Positions 21,702-36,571 are shown, counted from the first letter of the stretch. The stretch: 64,000 nt of DNA from Bugula neritina (GCA_964035545.1 OZ037765.1:6274698-6338697); one strand, 5' to 3'. Notes: generated from the letters alone by a model not told the origin. Program-made: numbers and translations.

Positions 21702-24700
21702 TCAGGCAGATAATATTTGCTGTACAGCCTTGCTGATACATTTAGCACTAATTCCATATTTATCCATCAAAGCAGCTGAGGGCCCGCTATGAGGTAGCTC
21801 CCGTATTGCCAAGTGCTTGAACACCAGCTTTTCACCAGCCACTGCAGCCAACACAGCTTCACCAATTCCTCCTGAAACAAGAAGTAAATTTCATACAGTT
21901 GATATTGGTATTGAAAATATCGTACAGCTGTTGATTTTCCTGTAAGGAATAAACAGACAATAAAAGCAAACTAGCTCGTACCTTCTGGGTAGTGGTCTTC
22001 AACTACGATCAGTTTACCACCAGTGGCTCTGATGGCACTTCGTAAACCATCACTATCAATAGGCTTAATGGTGAAGGGATCAATAACTCTGACATTTACA
22101 CCACCTGCTGCCAATTCGTCTGCTGCCGCTAGCGCTTCATGAAGGGTAACGCCAGCTCCCACCACAGTTACCTTGTCATCTCCAGAAGATCGGACAACCT
22201 GAATGTGGAAATAATTATCTTTTAGTGCACACAACATTAAACACAAAACTTAACTGACAAAATGGAATATGACGGAGTTGTCCTGAAATCTAAATCATTA
22301 CCTTGCATTTGCCAACTTCAAAAGACTCGTCATTAGGGTACACATTCACAGTGGCTGGGCGGGAAGTCCTGGTGAATGTAATTCCCTTAGTATTAGCTGC
22401 CAATTCAATTGCTCTTTCAGCAGACACAGCATCTGATGGGTAGAACACTGTGGAGTTTGCAACGGCTCTAAACATTCCCAAGTCTTCCAGGGCCATCTGA
22501 CTGGGACCATCTTCACCTGAAGATTACAAGCCAAACAATATAATAACGAATACCCAACAGCAGAATGCGACAGATAGCTTGATGTGGGAGCAACTCACCA
22601 ATAGATACACCAACGTGAGAGCCAACAAAGTTTACATTGGTGAAAGAGATTGCCCCCATCCTTATTTGGTCAAAGGCTCTTGATAGGAAGCAGGCGAAGG
22701 AGCTGCAGAAGGCGATAGTTCGATCACGGGCAGCTGCTCCTATAGCTACTCCCACCATATTCTGTTCAGCAATGAATCCTTGAATGAACTGATTGGGAAA
22801 TTCGTTCTATAAAATGAAATAAAACATGAAGTTTATTGAATTACACCCAATGAAGCATTTGGTGTTTCATCACTAACTGACGCCACTTATGTGTGCTCAA
22901 CACCTACAAAGATCATGCACACAATAGCTATGTTCTGCAAGATAAACATAAAAACTAAAGAAAAGCTATATCGTCACCTCATATTTATATAGAAATAATA
23001 TTCAAATATACCCATTCATATCTGATTTACTCACACATATATAATGTATATTTATATACTAGAGTGATTTATTTATAGCATACCTCAAGATCGATACTGA
23101 ATGTTGAATTCTTGACATCGCCATCAACATTGATCACTCTATTATTGTTTCTACCCAGTTTGAGCAGGGCTGTGCCAAAGGCTTTTCTAGTAGCAACCTG
23201 AAAATAATAGGTTTACATTCTATTAATACACACATCCTGAAAAAAAAATTTCATAACTAATGTTCTACACTCAACAAACACTTGAAGATAATAAAGTAGA
23301 GAATGTGAGGCATTTTTAAGAGTTCAAACGTTAACCTTTTCGCCTTCTTTATAATTTGGAGGTTCGGAGAGTTTGACAGCAAGAGACACTTCTGGACAAT
23401 CGTCAGGGGGCGACTCTGGAGAAATTCTAGCTGGTCCATTGTTCTTAATCAAATCTCTCAGTCTTGACAGAGCTTCGTCAGTTTTGGCACCCAGTGGCTT
23501 ACCATGCCAGTTTATTTGATCTTCAATACCTGAGAAAGCACACAGGAATAGCTCTGAACAAATCATAGGGCAACAGAAACATGACTAAGTTTCATGACTT
23601 GAAAAAATCTTTAGGTTTGGGATCAGTGTAAAAAAACTAGCTTACACCAATGAATAATTTGATCTCTTTAAAAAAGGCAACTGTGGACACATTATCTTAT
23701 TATAAACATAATACACATATGCTATTTACATTTTACACAACAATATTATTTTCAAGTTTCAAAGAAAACAACGATGCAAACCTGATTTTATTGAACAAGA
23801 TAAGCCATACAACATAATATTATAATTGAAAATATAATTCTGTTAAAAATGCCTTTGATTTACTTCATAGGGTCACAAATAGCCTATAAACCTTATTAAC
23901 TGTGAAACAACAGTGTTAAATAACTCATTGAAACTGCAATTCATTTTTAACTGCCTTTGTGCTGCACCTCACACTTTCAAAAGAGCCCATTAATTAAAAG
24001 AATGCCTCTTTAAGGAAGGAAGTATTATATGTATACAGGTGCAGGAAGTTCATTAGTCAACCTACCTACAAAGCCACTGCCTTTGAATGTTTTGGCAATG
24101 ATAGCTGTAGGTTTTCCTTCAGTATTGGAAGCAGAAAAGAATGCCTTGTCTAACTCATTGATATCATGTCCATCCACAACAATAGCATTCCATCTGAAAT
24201 ATTTCAGTGCAAAACACACATGAAACACGGAAAAGATAAGAATTAATTGTGTGCATATAGATGTGTCGTGTTCTACTCACCCAAAAGCATCAAGACGCTT
24301 CCTGTACGTCTCGGTATCATGTCCAAGAGACGTCACCTCACTTTGCCCCAAACGGTTAATGTCAAAGATGGCCACCAAATTGTCAAGTTTATAGTGACTA
24401 CCAAAGTGAAGGGCCTCCCAGACAGATCCTTCTGCAGCTTCTCCATCACCAAGCAGACAGTAGGTGCGGAAACTGAAAAGTCAAAATATATACACATATA
24501 TATGCTTTTCTACTCACTAAGAATGTTATCACAAAGTTTTAATGAAGCCAATGCAGGACAGCAGTTTAAAGACATCTACATAAGCAAGGCAATCATTACA
24601 ACTTTTACCTTCAATAAAACTCAAAATAAAACGTTGGTTCAAAGTTAATCTCGAACAAAAAACTGCAAATAGCTATGAGAAGTGTATGTGTATAGCAAAT

Positions 24701-27520
24701 TCTATAATTTCAATGGTACAAAGCATAGCTAGTCATAAATTCAACAGTTTTGATGTCAATTTAAGCAAGAAGCTCTTCAAAAATATAACACTTTTCCACT
24801 AGCTGATCAACTACTGATGTCAGTCAATTGAGATAGAGTATGACTATGAACTCCGTTGAATAGATAAATTAAACCATGTGTTACTAATACAATTCAACAC
24901 ATTACATTTTGCACCTTGTTGCATCAAATAATGTGCAAGTAAGGCACTGAGGCTGCAAAATCTTTGCATTGTTATAAAAGAAATAGGATTATATGGTATC
25001 TTACGCATGACTTGCTATTAAGCATTACTATTGATGCTACTACCTCAATTTATCACCTATTTACTTCAGACAACTAATAGAAAACCTGAAACAAATAAAT
25101 TATTCCTGGTGAAAATTAAGATAAATTTAACCTTCAAACTAGATGACTGAATAAAATTTCCTTCAGTAAAATATAGATAACTACTAAATGTTACATGCAG
25201 AGAAATGTAATATATAATAGAATATAGGGTGTTTAGTTGAACAAATAATATAAATAAGTAGATTCAAATACAGACTGTATGCAGACAAAGAAACACTATA
25301 GACAATGGCAACCTGTCATTATCAGTGTGTCTTACGTAATACCTTGACTTGTCCAAGTATTTCCCAACATAAGCCATTCCAGCTGCAATACTCAACCCTT
25401 GGCCGAGGGACCCAGTAGCAGCATCAATGAAGTTCAGTCTCTGTGAAATTAATATATCCGCATGTAGTGGGATTATGACATGGTATAAGAGGATGCAAAT
25501 CGACTTACAACATACAACACTAAAATATATCTGCATAATGTTACTTCTATGTGGTCACATAGAATTAGGAAGTGTGACTAGGCAGTAACAAATTGTACAT
25601 TATAAACCTCAAAGAAATTTGCAGTTGTGCAACAGATTTAATGTACATCAACACAGAGAAATGGACTAGAAGAGGAACTGTGGCAACTATCACAGGGTTG
25701 CAAAAGACTATAAAAGCATGAATTCATAGAAAAAAATGTTTAGGGCCCTAAAGAAAACCCCACACAAAAGATTACACACACAAAAATTTAAATATTGAAA
25801 CCTGAAAAAACTCACAGGTGTTGGATGTCCTTCCAAATCAGAATCAATTTTCCTCAACGTCATGCAGTCTGACTCTGGGAAGAGGCCGGTCTGTGACCAA
25901 GCAGCGTAGAGTGCAGGGCACGCGTGACCCTTAGACAAAATAAATCTGTCAGCATTGGGTGCTCTTGGAGCAGACGTAGAATATCTCATCACATTGAAAA
26001 ACAGTACTGAGAGGATTTCAGCAATCGAAGCACTAGATGTTGGATGGCTAGAAAAACAAACAGATATTGATGCGTGATAATTTTTAGCAGAAATTAATCT
26101 TAATGATGAGAAACAAATGCTCTAATTCGTGACACATCACAGCTTAGAAATGTTCAACAACAGCATTTATACTTTTCAGTTACCAAAGTATAGATTTTAA
26201 ACATTATTCATTATTGGATATGAACTCAGATGATAAAGTCGCTTAGCAAATGCGGACTGTGTTCACTAAAATAAACCAATAATACAAGTTTTATAGTATT
26301 TAAAATGAATTGATGCAACAATAATTAATATTACCATAAATAATAAAAAATATACCCATACTTTCAGTTACATGTTATGATAAAAATTATCAGCATTTAA
26401 GAGTGAACTTTGACAGTATTCAACAGCAATCGGTTGCTATTTTAAACTTATATTGCTATGCATGATTAGAAACCTGACCTGTTAATGAGGTAGAATTTGA
26501 GATAAAAATTTAGGAAAAGAAAAGTCAGCTGATGGCACAGCAGCCGTAACGAATGCCGACAGTTTAAGGGATAAATAAAAGAGCATCAATAGATTTTCTA
26601 TGCACTGGTGGTTTTAAGCTTTCAAAGAAACATTTATTTCCTTTATTTTACTTTTTTGAAATACTTCAGTTTGGCAACAGCAAGTCTAGATACTTGGCAG
26701 TCAGGTTGTAATGCAAAACTGCTATGAAAATGAGTGAGTTAGGATTGCCAAGACATTTTTAAATTTCTTCAGGATTCAAGCAGAACAAGTACTACATTAT
26801 GTTTATTACTACAATCCTACACTTGAAGATTTTTTTAATGAATTTAAATATGTATAGCATCTGTATCTTTTAATTTTAACATGCCAGAAATTTATGATCG
26901 TAAACAAATAAATAAAAATTTTCATAATGACTAAATGCATCATGGCAATCATAATTATTATTATAATAATATTAATACCTAATTTTAATACTCCTAGTCT
27001 TAGAACTCTTGCAGTTGCTAACAAAAACAAATTAATCTTACCACTGATATCACCATGACTGGTGACTTTAACTTCATCAAATTTTAATTTTTATGATAAA
27101 GTAACTCAAATTGAAATTCAATTTCATTTCGATTTATCTTTAAAATTTATTGACAATTACTATTAGTATTACTATTAGTATTAGTGTTACTCACTTGCGT
27201 TTATTTTTCCCGATTTTCTATTACTATTAGTATTGGTATTAGTTAGTAGACTTAGTATAACTATAAGTATTTAAAATTAATTTACCTTTTGGGTTCAGTT
27301 GGCAATATAAATATTATCATTCATAGTAATACTAATATTAATATTAAACTATTTTCTTATTTTATTTTTATTTTCAACATTTGTCGTTACGTCAACTGTT
27401 TAGTTCAACTTACCCAGATTTGCAAGCGTTGGTAGAGTCAACACTTATAACACGAATTTTGTTAGCTATTTCTTTTAAAAGTTCAACTCTTTGAGCATCA
27501 GGAGCATGGTAAAGGTCCAT
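21702..27520 (-). CDS. TKT: Transketolase, complete, 11 exons
   Basis: Minus-strand exons: 27414-27520, 25816-26047, 25343-25440, 24281-24472, 24066-24193, 23336-23529, 23084-23197, 22599-22806, 22302-22516, 21982-22198, 21702-21871. The product is 624 residues, the usual animal length. Transketolase moves two-carbon ketol units between sugar phosphates in the cytosolic non-oxidative pentose phosphate pathway, using thiamine diphosphate and a divalent metal. Visible motifs: GHPTSS near residue 36; the cofactor motif GDGEAAEG (D155) followed by DINRLGQ; HGKPL; the catalytic Glu in AEQNMV (E369); and the C-terminal domain with DPFTIKPID and EDHYPEGG. The third exon uses the donor AG|GTATTA; the downstream alternative breaks the frame. 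The start is the ATG giving MDLYHAPD, aligned with animal N termini. It shares a divergent promoter with PPIL2. Confidence 0.97.
27157..27345. repeat. Degenerate (TAN)n triplet tracts in transketolase intron 1
   Basis: Runs of ATTACTATTAGTATT type occupy 27157-27271 and 27323-27345, 70-260 bp inside the first intron (relative to the exon 1 donor near 27413). The words are the same as in the other tracts. Confidence 0.8.
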
Positions 27521-28524
27521 TTTTGCCGGCGTGTCTAGAGCAGAAGAGAACTCACTTTCAGCAATAACGAAGTCCTAAGAGGAAGTGGAACCACTTTGCA
27601 GAAAACGAAGCGTGCGTAGAAAATATTATATCAAATTTATAAAATGGGATGCGAGCAATTTAAATTCATTAAGTGCAATTGGACCAGAGCAACATCGAGT
27701 CCACAGATTGGCCAGCTAGTTTTTGTTCGCAATTGGCTAAAACTAAGCATGACTGACAAATACAGATTGCGCTAACCGATGAAACTGTGGTTTCACTTCA
27801 GGTTCCAATAGGCTCTGAGACCTGAGTACATCAAATTCAATATGAATATGAGAATGAGCATGAACTTAGCGAATATTTGTAACTTAATGCGACCCTAGTT
27901 GAAGTTTTGAAACTTACAGCGGCGTTACTTTTAGTCTGCACTTGTTTCAAGTTCAACATGTTTGAGCGTATTACTATTAGTATTAGTATTAGTATTAGTA
28001 TTAATAATAATAATAATTAGCTGAACACAGTTTGAGTTTAAGTTTTGGTTAAATGATAAAATTAAATCAGTATCATAATCATAATGATAATCACAATGAT
28101 AATGATATTAACAATTAATGTGAATTATGAATATGAACATCAAATTCAATATGAATATATTTAATTTTATAGAAGTTTTCACCCTAATTATTAAATAATT
28201 ATTATTATATGAACATTTTCATTTTGCGAATATAAAAATTAAAAATACTAATACTAATAGTACTACTATTACTAGTAGTAGAATTTTAGTAGTAGTAGTA
28301 CTACTACTAGTAGTAATAGTATTAGTGATTTCATAGCAATAGTAACACATATAGTTATACTACACTGTTTACTTGTAGTTATAGTTATATTCACCTGACC
28401 TGGGGCTTGTTATTTGTGATTATATATTGGTATTACTATCTTAATTGAAATTTCCAACTTTTTAGGCACAAGGCTAACGGCGAAAAGGAAAACTAAAAGT
28501 AAATATTAGGCTTAATATTAAAGC
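27521..28524. promoter_or_regulatory. Divergent promoter region of TKT and PPIL2
   Basis: About 1.0 kb separates the two start codons, so this interval must hold both promoters. It contains triplet tracts (27967-28018, 28240-28330) and two copies of a word containing ATCAAATTCAATATGAA (27830-27846 and 28139-28155). These lie about 310 bp upstream of the TKT ATG and 370 bp upstream of the PPIL2 ATG. No canonical TATA box in a convincing position was identified. Confidence 0.6.
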
Positions 28525-31500
28525 ATGGGGAAAAAGCAACATCAATCTGACAAGCTGTAAGTTTTAATTGGACATGTATTTTGAAATTTCATGTTTTTAC
28601 CTCATAAAGTTAAACATAAGTCATAATAATGGTAATGATTGTACTCAATGAACATGCTAATGCTCGTTATTATTATAATTACCGTTACAAATATAACAAA
28701 TAATTATTCAATTATAATATCAATGATATCATTTGAAATTTGTACACTTTGAAATGATAAAATTGATTAAATTTTAGGTATCTGACAGCCACTGAGTGGT
28801 CTACTTTTTATGGTGGTAAAAAACAGGAAAGTCATGGACCAAAAGCTAAATTCCGACGACTGCCTTTTCACTGTTGTGGGTAGGTAAAATTATACTTAGA
28901 ATGAAGGATAGATGATATTTTGTTATTTGATCAGGGTTATTTCAAGTAAGAATGTATTGTGTTACATAATTAAAACATTTATTTATGTTTCATTTTAAAT
29001 TTTATGGAATTATTGTATAAATTTTATACCAGGTTTCAATTTAGGTTATAGGAACTAAATATTGTTCTAGCTCTAGTATGAATTGATAAATTATAAGCAT
29101 GAAATTAGGAATCATAATCATGTAAAATAAATGCTAAAAAATATACACAAATTTGTATTTTATTATTTATTCTACAATTTTCCATTTTAGAATTTCTATG
29201 CAGCCATTTACCAACCCATACTGTACTGCGGGTGGACACATATTTGATCTCATGTAGGTTTCTTCTTTGTTTTGCCTGATCTGTTGTTAATGAAGTCATT
29301 ACTTTCATTATTTACTCCAGTTAAATATTGAACCATAGGTCCTATGTATTGACTTGTGCTGATTTTGTTGAAGTGGCAGCCTTAATTGTTTTCTAATATG
29401 AAGTGTTGTATAACATGTTGGTGATAATCTAGCACACCATGTAAATGAATTTCTACTCTTTATTTACACTTGTCGCTGTAGGAAAGTTTCTGTAATTCAT
29501 ATTGATAAAGATATTCAATAAATTATATTAATTTAAAACTAGTTTTACTGTTGGCGTATTTCTCATTATACTTTACTATTCACACTCTAACCAACTTACA
29601 AGTTCTAAATATTTTCTATTTTAGATACATTTTACCTTTTATCAAGAAATATGGAATTAACCCTGTTGATGGCAAGGTAAAAACATGATGGTTTTCTAGT
29701 ATCAACAACAGCACAAAATAAAAAGAGTTCTATGATTGCATGCAATTTAATTAATTTATTTGTTTAATTGTAGAAATTGTCTCCCAAAGACTTGACCAAG
29801 CTAAATTTTCACAAGAACTCTAAAGGTAGTACTATGCAAAATTTGATGAAATTTTCAACTGACTTATTTGCAGTTGAAACTGTGAAACTTGATTATCTAT
29901 AAAAGTCTGGTGGAGTTCAAATTCGGTGTCAGTTTGATCAAATTTGACTGTGTCTGATGCTTATGTTTTTTCTCAACTTTTGGACAAAATGTAAGCACCA
30001 AAATATTTTTTCTAATGTTCAACTGATTTCATTCCAAATGAAAAATTGGGTATTTTGCGCGAGACTGTACCAAGGCACGAAGATATGGTGTACGTGCTCA
30101 AGACATTTTGGTCAGCACTGTTCCTCTTTGTGGCCCTTTGATGCCAAGCTGCTATTATTAGTTTTCAATAATTTGATAAGCTTTTTAGTAGCTGAAGCTA
30201 AACTTTAGAACATGAGTTTGATTTCTATGGTATTTTATTGTATTAGTAACCTTGTATATGTTGTTGTAGACCAATATCACTGTCCTGTCACTTTCAAAGT
30301 GTTTAATGAGAATACACACATAGTAGCCATCAAGCCCACCGGCAATGTGTTTGCTTTAGAGGTGAGTCGTGTATTGAATTTTTCTAGAATTATATAGATT
30401 AATTTTAATCTATAGTTACTAATTACTATAATGTTGAAACTAATAAACTAGTCCTATCCTTAACACTACCTTTAATAATGCTGTAATATGTGTATTTCAG
30501 TTGTGTTAATTTCTACTTGTGTTCATATGCTTATACGTGTTTGCCATGTTTGATCAACTGTGTTATGTGATAAAAACTAAGCCTCTAGTCAAAAGCTTTT
30601 TGTAGTGTGTTAGTTTCAGTAATTGCTGCACTCTTGCAATAAAATGTCTGAGACATCAAAGATAGAGGATTCATAGTGTGAAATTTAGTCTTTTTCTTTT
30701 CTGTTATAGGCTGTAGAAAGATTAAACTTCAAGGCCAAGTATTTCAAAGATTTAATTAATGATGAACCATTTACCAGAGCTGATGTTATCACCATACAGG
30801 TAGGGCATCTATGAATATCTTTCTGTGCAAATTCCGCCCCTTACTTTATTTTATTGTAATTTATTGTATTCTGTGCATATATTGAAGACTGCCAATAAGT
30901 AGTGAAATTTCTAAAACTGCCAGAATTGGCCATAACTCAGTGCCTTTTTTCAAAAAGATCTTAAAATGGTTGAATCATTATGCTGTTCTGCAACCCAAAT
31001 ATTTCCTCCACGTTGCCTTCCAACAAATGCTCACAAGTTATTTGCAGTCTCAAGCGGTTGCTTAAATAATGTCTTTTTAATGCAACTTAGATGTTGTGTC
31101 TTTAGCTCATGATAATTTGGTTTATTAATTTTTAGGCAGAAAGTTTGTCGTTGTCACAGTAACATGTTATTCTAATTTGCTTTTGAAATAGTAGTCGTGT
31201 TGTGAATTTCAGATTACCAATGTTTTCGTAATTTCCTTATTATTAAATTCAATATTTTAAGCTGTCAGTTTAATTCTGTTTCTCAATAAATTAAGCATTG
31301 CTACATTGTTTTGTCTGCTCATTGTAATATAGGCTGATGTTGCTATATAACCATTGCTGTTAACTGTTTCAGGATCCAGAAGAATTGGGGAAATTTAATT
31401 TGGCAGACTTTTATCACTTGAAAAAAGGATTGAAAGTAACCAGTGAAGGTTTGTATTTGCAAAATCCTTGCTTGCTCTTTTATTATTGTTTCTGCTGTTA

Positions 31501-34500
31501 TTATGTGAAAGGATTTGCAAATTGTATTCTACTTATTGACAGAGGAAGAGAAGGCAAAGAAGGATCCAAAATACAAGTTAAAAGCTATAAGTGCGGAGAC
31601 TAGAGATATTCTGAATGAGCTGGACACAACCTACAAGCCAGAGGTAATGTAAGAGTAGTTGATGTAACAGAATTTCTAAATGTAAATACAACAGATTGTC
31701 TACTATCATACTAGACCTACAGTCAAGTGCACTATGCTGTGTACCATACAATAGAGTAATATCAACACGTCATCTGCTGTCAGTAGCCTACAAGAAACTA
31801 TTAGCTCTAATGGCTGAGTGAAATCTAGTAACTCTGAAGTTTTACCACCATTTGGTCATATATTTACAGAGTAGTGATGGAGCTGCCATTTGCTTGTGGG
31901 TTCAACTGTATAAGCCGTTACAATTTGTTAATTGCCGAGTAGTTACCATGATCAGCATAATATAAAAATAGACGTATTGTAATAGTTTAGTTCTATTCAA
32001 TAGATTCTTTATTTCTGCTAGCCCATCAGCAAAAACCAGCTTTGCATTCACTTTCTTCTATTTTACATGATGTGTAGTGGTAAATAATCACTGGCTATGC
32101 TGTGTATTTCACGGTGTATTTGGATGTGGTTGATGAATGGACTTGTTTTCTGGTGACAGTATTTGTAGCTTGATAAAATATGATATTTCTTCAACAGGAA
32201 AAGAAGTCTGTGGAGAAAAGGAAAGCCGATAACGTCAATGCAGTGAGTTTTCAAGTATATCTGGTTGTTTTATTCCCGTGACACATTGTGATTATCCAGA
32301 TATACTTTTTTTAACTGTCTGATGGTATGTTTCACTCATGAAATTCTGAATCTCTCTTTTCAGGCTCACTATTCTACGGGTGCTGTCGCTGCCTCTTTTA
32401 CGTCTACAGCCACCGACAGGGCTACTCATCAAGAAGCAGGTAATGCTGTCTGAATCATAGTTGTGTTTTTGTTCAGATTTTTAGCCTGCAATCATCTCAA
32501 GATTTCTACTTTGAGTCGCATGCTGCTCCCTTCCAACTGTTGAAACTTCAACAATATATAAACTTTGGTAATCATTTTGTTTTGATTGATGCAGATCTGA
32601 TTGATGAGGACAAATTGAAGTATGAACGGGTGAAGAAGAAGGGATATCTCAGGATCCTCACCAATCTCGGCCCTTTGAACGTGGAGCTTCACTGTGATGC
32701 TGTGCCAAAAACTTGTGAGAACTTTTTACTTCTGTGTCAGAGAGGTTATTACAATGGCACACAGTTTCATAGGAGCATTAGAAACTTTATGGTGAGATTT
32801 TTTCCTTATTATTTCATCATTCATATAATCATATTTAAAAAGACTAGTGCCTGATAGAAGAATGCTGGTGATCATGTTATGCCTTGTGATCATCCTTATT
32901 TGTATTCTGCAATTTTATTCTCATCCAATGTTAATAATAAACTAGAATTCTGTCTTAATGTTTGCTATTTCATCTGTCTTTTTATAAAACAACTCAAGTT
33001 TAGGTATATTACTTTCTTGCTTAGCCTATGTTAGAGTCTTCTATTTGTTTCTATTTAATTTTTTCTCTAGATTTGAAATATATCCTTATTTCATATATTA
33101 TATTATTGATACATTGTATTTCTAGCTGTTATTCTATAGTTGTATAATGCTGTGTAAAAATATAATTATTCTAATGGTACATTGTTGTACAGATACAAGG
33201 TGGTGACCCCACAGGCACTGGTAAAGGTGGGGACTCAGCTTGGGGCGGAGCATTTTCAGACGAGTTCAAACCAAATCTTATACACGCTGGTAGAGGTGTG
33301 CTCAGCATGGCCAACTCTGGCACCAACACCAACAAATCACAATTGTATGTTAAGTTCTTTCTTATAATTTGTTTGTATTGTCATTATTATCAGACTCAAT
33401 AAAAACGCACTTTATACACGCACAAATATAATGTAATATAGTGGATGTATAATAAAGACATGCAAAGTGTCTCTTTTTATTATTTTAATATTTTCTCTTG
33501 TAGTTTCTTCACATACAGATCTGCCAGACATTTAGACAACAAGCACACCGTCTTTGGAAAGTAAGTATAAAGTAGACAATTTGTTGTGATTATATAGACT
33601 ACATGTATATATAATGTACATGCATTATAATTTGTATGTTGAATGGCCACAGCCATTATTACTGCAGTTAACAATCATGCATAATTATTATCTGTTACGT
33701 ACTCTTTCATTACAACAGGTTAGTTGGTGGGCTTGAAACTCTAGATAAAATGGAGAAAGTGGAAACAGATAAAAAGGGTGGAGACCGACCCTTAGTGAGT
33801 AATGTTGATCACAACTGTTGGCCACTTGTGGTGAACCAGTTGTTGTGAACCAGTTGTTGTGAGCCTGTAGAGAATCCATGTGTAAAGTAATGTACACACA
33901 TGTGTGGCAACTTGAACTTTGCTTTTTTATGTGTAACTATTGTCCCCTATGGAATAATATTTTGACTCATTTACTATGTTAAAAGATATTTATAAATGTT
34001 ATCTGAAAGTCTACGTGTTTAAATGATTGCATTTTAATCTCAAATTTTTGTTCAAAGGTGGCATACTAAAATTCTCATGTGGCCACCCTGCTTTGTGTTT
34101 TACAATATTTTCTAGTTTATAAATTATATAAAGTGGTTGGAATAATATGTAGGCACTGGCTCACTTACCTACTTGAGTGACAATTTAGCTGAGGTCATTA
34201 TCAAATTTAGTTTATGTTATAATCATTCACATTGACAAACTATTACTTGAAAACGAAAGTTTCACAAAATTGAAATTAATTTCGGTTAGCTATTATTTTT
34301 TATTTGGCCAGTTTAGTTGCACTGTGAAAAGCAATATGCTTTTTCAAAAGCAAATTAAAGCAAATGCTTTCACTCTAACATTTATTTAAGCCATTAAACA
34401 TCACTGAAGGAATTAAGTATTTCAATGTAAGAGAAAAGTTACTAGTCTGAACTTGTAAGGACTAGTGTCTTCAGCATTTGACATATTTTATTATTATATT

Positions 34501-35166
34501 ACTACATCCATCATAGACAAAGTCACCATTGTTCAAACTTTCTTGTCACCAGTCTATCACACACCTCTTGATTATCTCCCCTTCTCTGTATTTTCAGCAA
34601 GACATTATATTTGAGTCGTGTCAAGTGTTCGTAAATCCTTATGAAGAAGCTGCTGAGCAGGTATGTTTCATATTCACATTATAAATGTATAAATCTCGCT
34701 TAATTTTCAATAATGAAAGCAAAATGTGTTTTATTATAAGTTTCCTGTATTTCTTTCACATGTTTTGAGCTATAATAGGACTAGCTCAGCAATCAGCAAT
34801 TTTTTAATTGTTTTACTAATATAATTACATTGCTTTACTAATGTTTGCAGTTGGCAAAGGAAAGGGAAGAGAGAAAGAAGCAAGAAATTGAAGAGGCCAA
34901 GAAACTACTGCCAAAAAGACCTAGAAAAGCTGAAGACGAAGAAATGACAGTGTATAAATCAAGTGGTGTCGGCAAATACATTAATCCTTCCTCGTAAGTA
35001 TCATGTTGCATGTGAGGGAGTTGTCAGACCTTTCTATGTTGAATAAGAGCTGTCATTATTATCTGTTATTGTTTTTAGCAATCAGGCAGAAAATGAAGTG
35101 TCAGAACCCATTACTAAGAAAAAGAAAACAGCTACAGGATCGTTTGGTGATTTTAGTAGCTGGTAA
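28525..35166 (+). CDS. PPIL2: PPIL2, U-box / cyclophilin-like protein, complete, 18 exons
   Basis: Exons: 28525-28556, 28778-28879, 29191-29253, 29625-29676, 29774-29825, 30270-30361, 30710-30799, 31373-31448, 31543-31643, 32198-32242, 32364-32439, 32595-32791, 33193-33344, 33504-33560, 33719-33794, 34598-34660, 34851-34993, 35079-35166. The product is 518 residues (human 520). PPIL2 is a nuclear, spliceosome-associated protein with ubiquitin ligase activity. The N terminus [11 protein letters not shown] is typical, followed by the U-box region (FRRLPF... to ADVITIQDP, about residues 35-165), a linker with [15 protein letters not shown], and a cyclophilin domain (about 277-435). Arg320 (FHRSIRNF) is kept, but the position of the cyclophilin A active-site Trp is His386 (Tyr in human PPIL2), so isomerase activity is doubtful. 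It ends GFGDFSSW-like (SFGDFSSW), a conserved tail. Confidence 0.97.
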
Positions 35167-36306
35167 CAGAACAGTAAAGAAAAATATGGACACTATTATT
35201 TATATAACCTATTATGTATATAGTGAATGACACTGTTGATGTATATAGCTTGAACTAGATATACCAAGACTGTAAAAGTGGAATGTAAAATGGAGGCACT
35301 ATTCAAAGCTTTAAGTTTTCATAAAGCTTTTTTATTTTGCAAGTAGTTATGTTATTAAGATGCATGCAAAGGCATTTTCTACGTATAGATAAAACTGTTT
35401 CGAGACTGTTGCCAAGTTTATCTTTTTATACCCTGTAAAGGCATGGTTGGTAACTTCTAAATGATCATTTTTGTAATTTTACTGTGGTTAATTTCTCCAT
35501 TTTTCTTCAAACACATTCTATATTTTTCTCACTGTTGAACTTTCATTAATTGCTAGAGTAACCATAGGTGAGCTCAAAGTTAGTAGCTTCTTGGGGTACT
35601 CTTATAAATATATCTTTTTTATAAGAAAATTAAAATATTGCTTTTTGTATTATTTTCTAGTCTGAACTTATTGACAGTATGAACAATAAGGAGAAGCCTA
35701 CTATCACTGCTTTCCCATGCTTGCAATGGATTCCTGCTGAATGCTCTTAGGGATAGATTTGCAGTTGCATTAACTTATTGACAAATGAAAAATACCTTCC
35801 AATAATGCAAAGCATGGGGACATACTGAAAATAGCAATATAGAAGGTGTTTGTGTATTTCCTGCAGATGAGTTTATAAAGTTAATATTGTAAGCTAAGGA
35901 GTTTAATTGGGATCTACTTTGCCTACGGAATCTTCTAGCTGATTATTTAAATATCGTTGGTATCACAAATATGTGTAAGCAATTTTGTTTTTTAACAACT
36001 TCGCTCATATAGAATCATTTTACATCCTTGCAGGAGTCTTCACCCTTGAATACGAAAATGACCAAGTCCATATATACATTTGATTGAAAGAAAATTATTG
36101 TGATCCTGCCAGCTTGTTGGGTAGCAATTTCAAAGCTAAATCAACCACCCGTAAAATATAACATTAATAAGCAGCATTAGTACAGTGGGAGAAGCTAGCA
36201 ACAATTCTAAAAACAGGTATCCTGTATCGTATGTTAGGCCAAGTATCCAATTAGTTGTGTTATTTATCATTACTCTCAATGAGTTCAAAATATCTGTTCC
36301 AGTTCA

Positions 36307-36571
36307 ATAATTACCCTCATTGGAGTGTGTCAAAAATAAGTATAGAGTACTCACCAAACTTGAGTAATTCTACCTATTCGCAATAGTCAGATGACATCAA
36401 TGTCATGACAGATTTTTCTTTCTTGTCATATGGCACGAGTTATTCTCTCAATTCCGTTTGACAATAAGATTCTCATTAATATCTGTGTGATAAACAGTAT
36501 AGTTCGATAGTTAATTTTGTTTTAGATTATTACCCTCCTGAGAGGGTGTCAAAAATAAGTCTATAGACTCA
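36307..36571. repeat. Pair of diverged direct repeats, 218 bp apart
   Basis: Both copies share ATTACCCTC...GTGTCAAAAATAAGT...TATAGA.TACTCA-like sequence (36307-36353 and 36525-36571). The second copy can form CCCTC-CTGA-GAGGG. They may be the ends of a small degraded element; this is inference. Confidence 0.5.
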
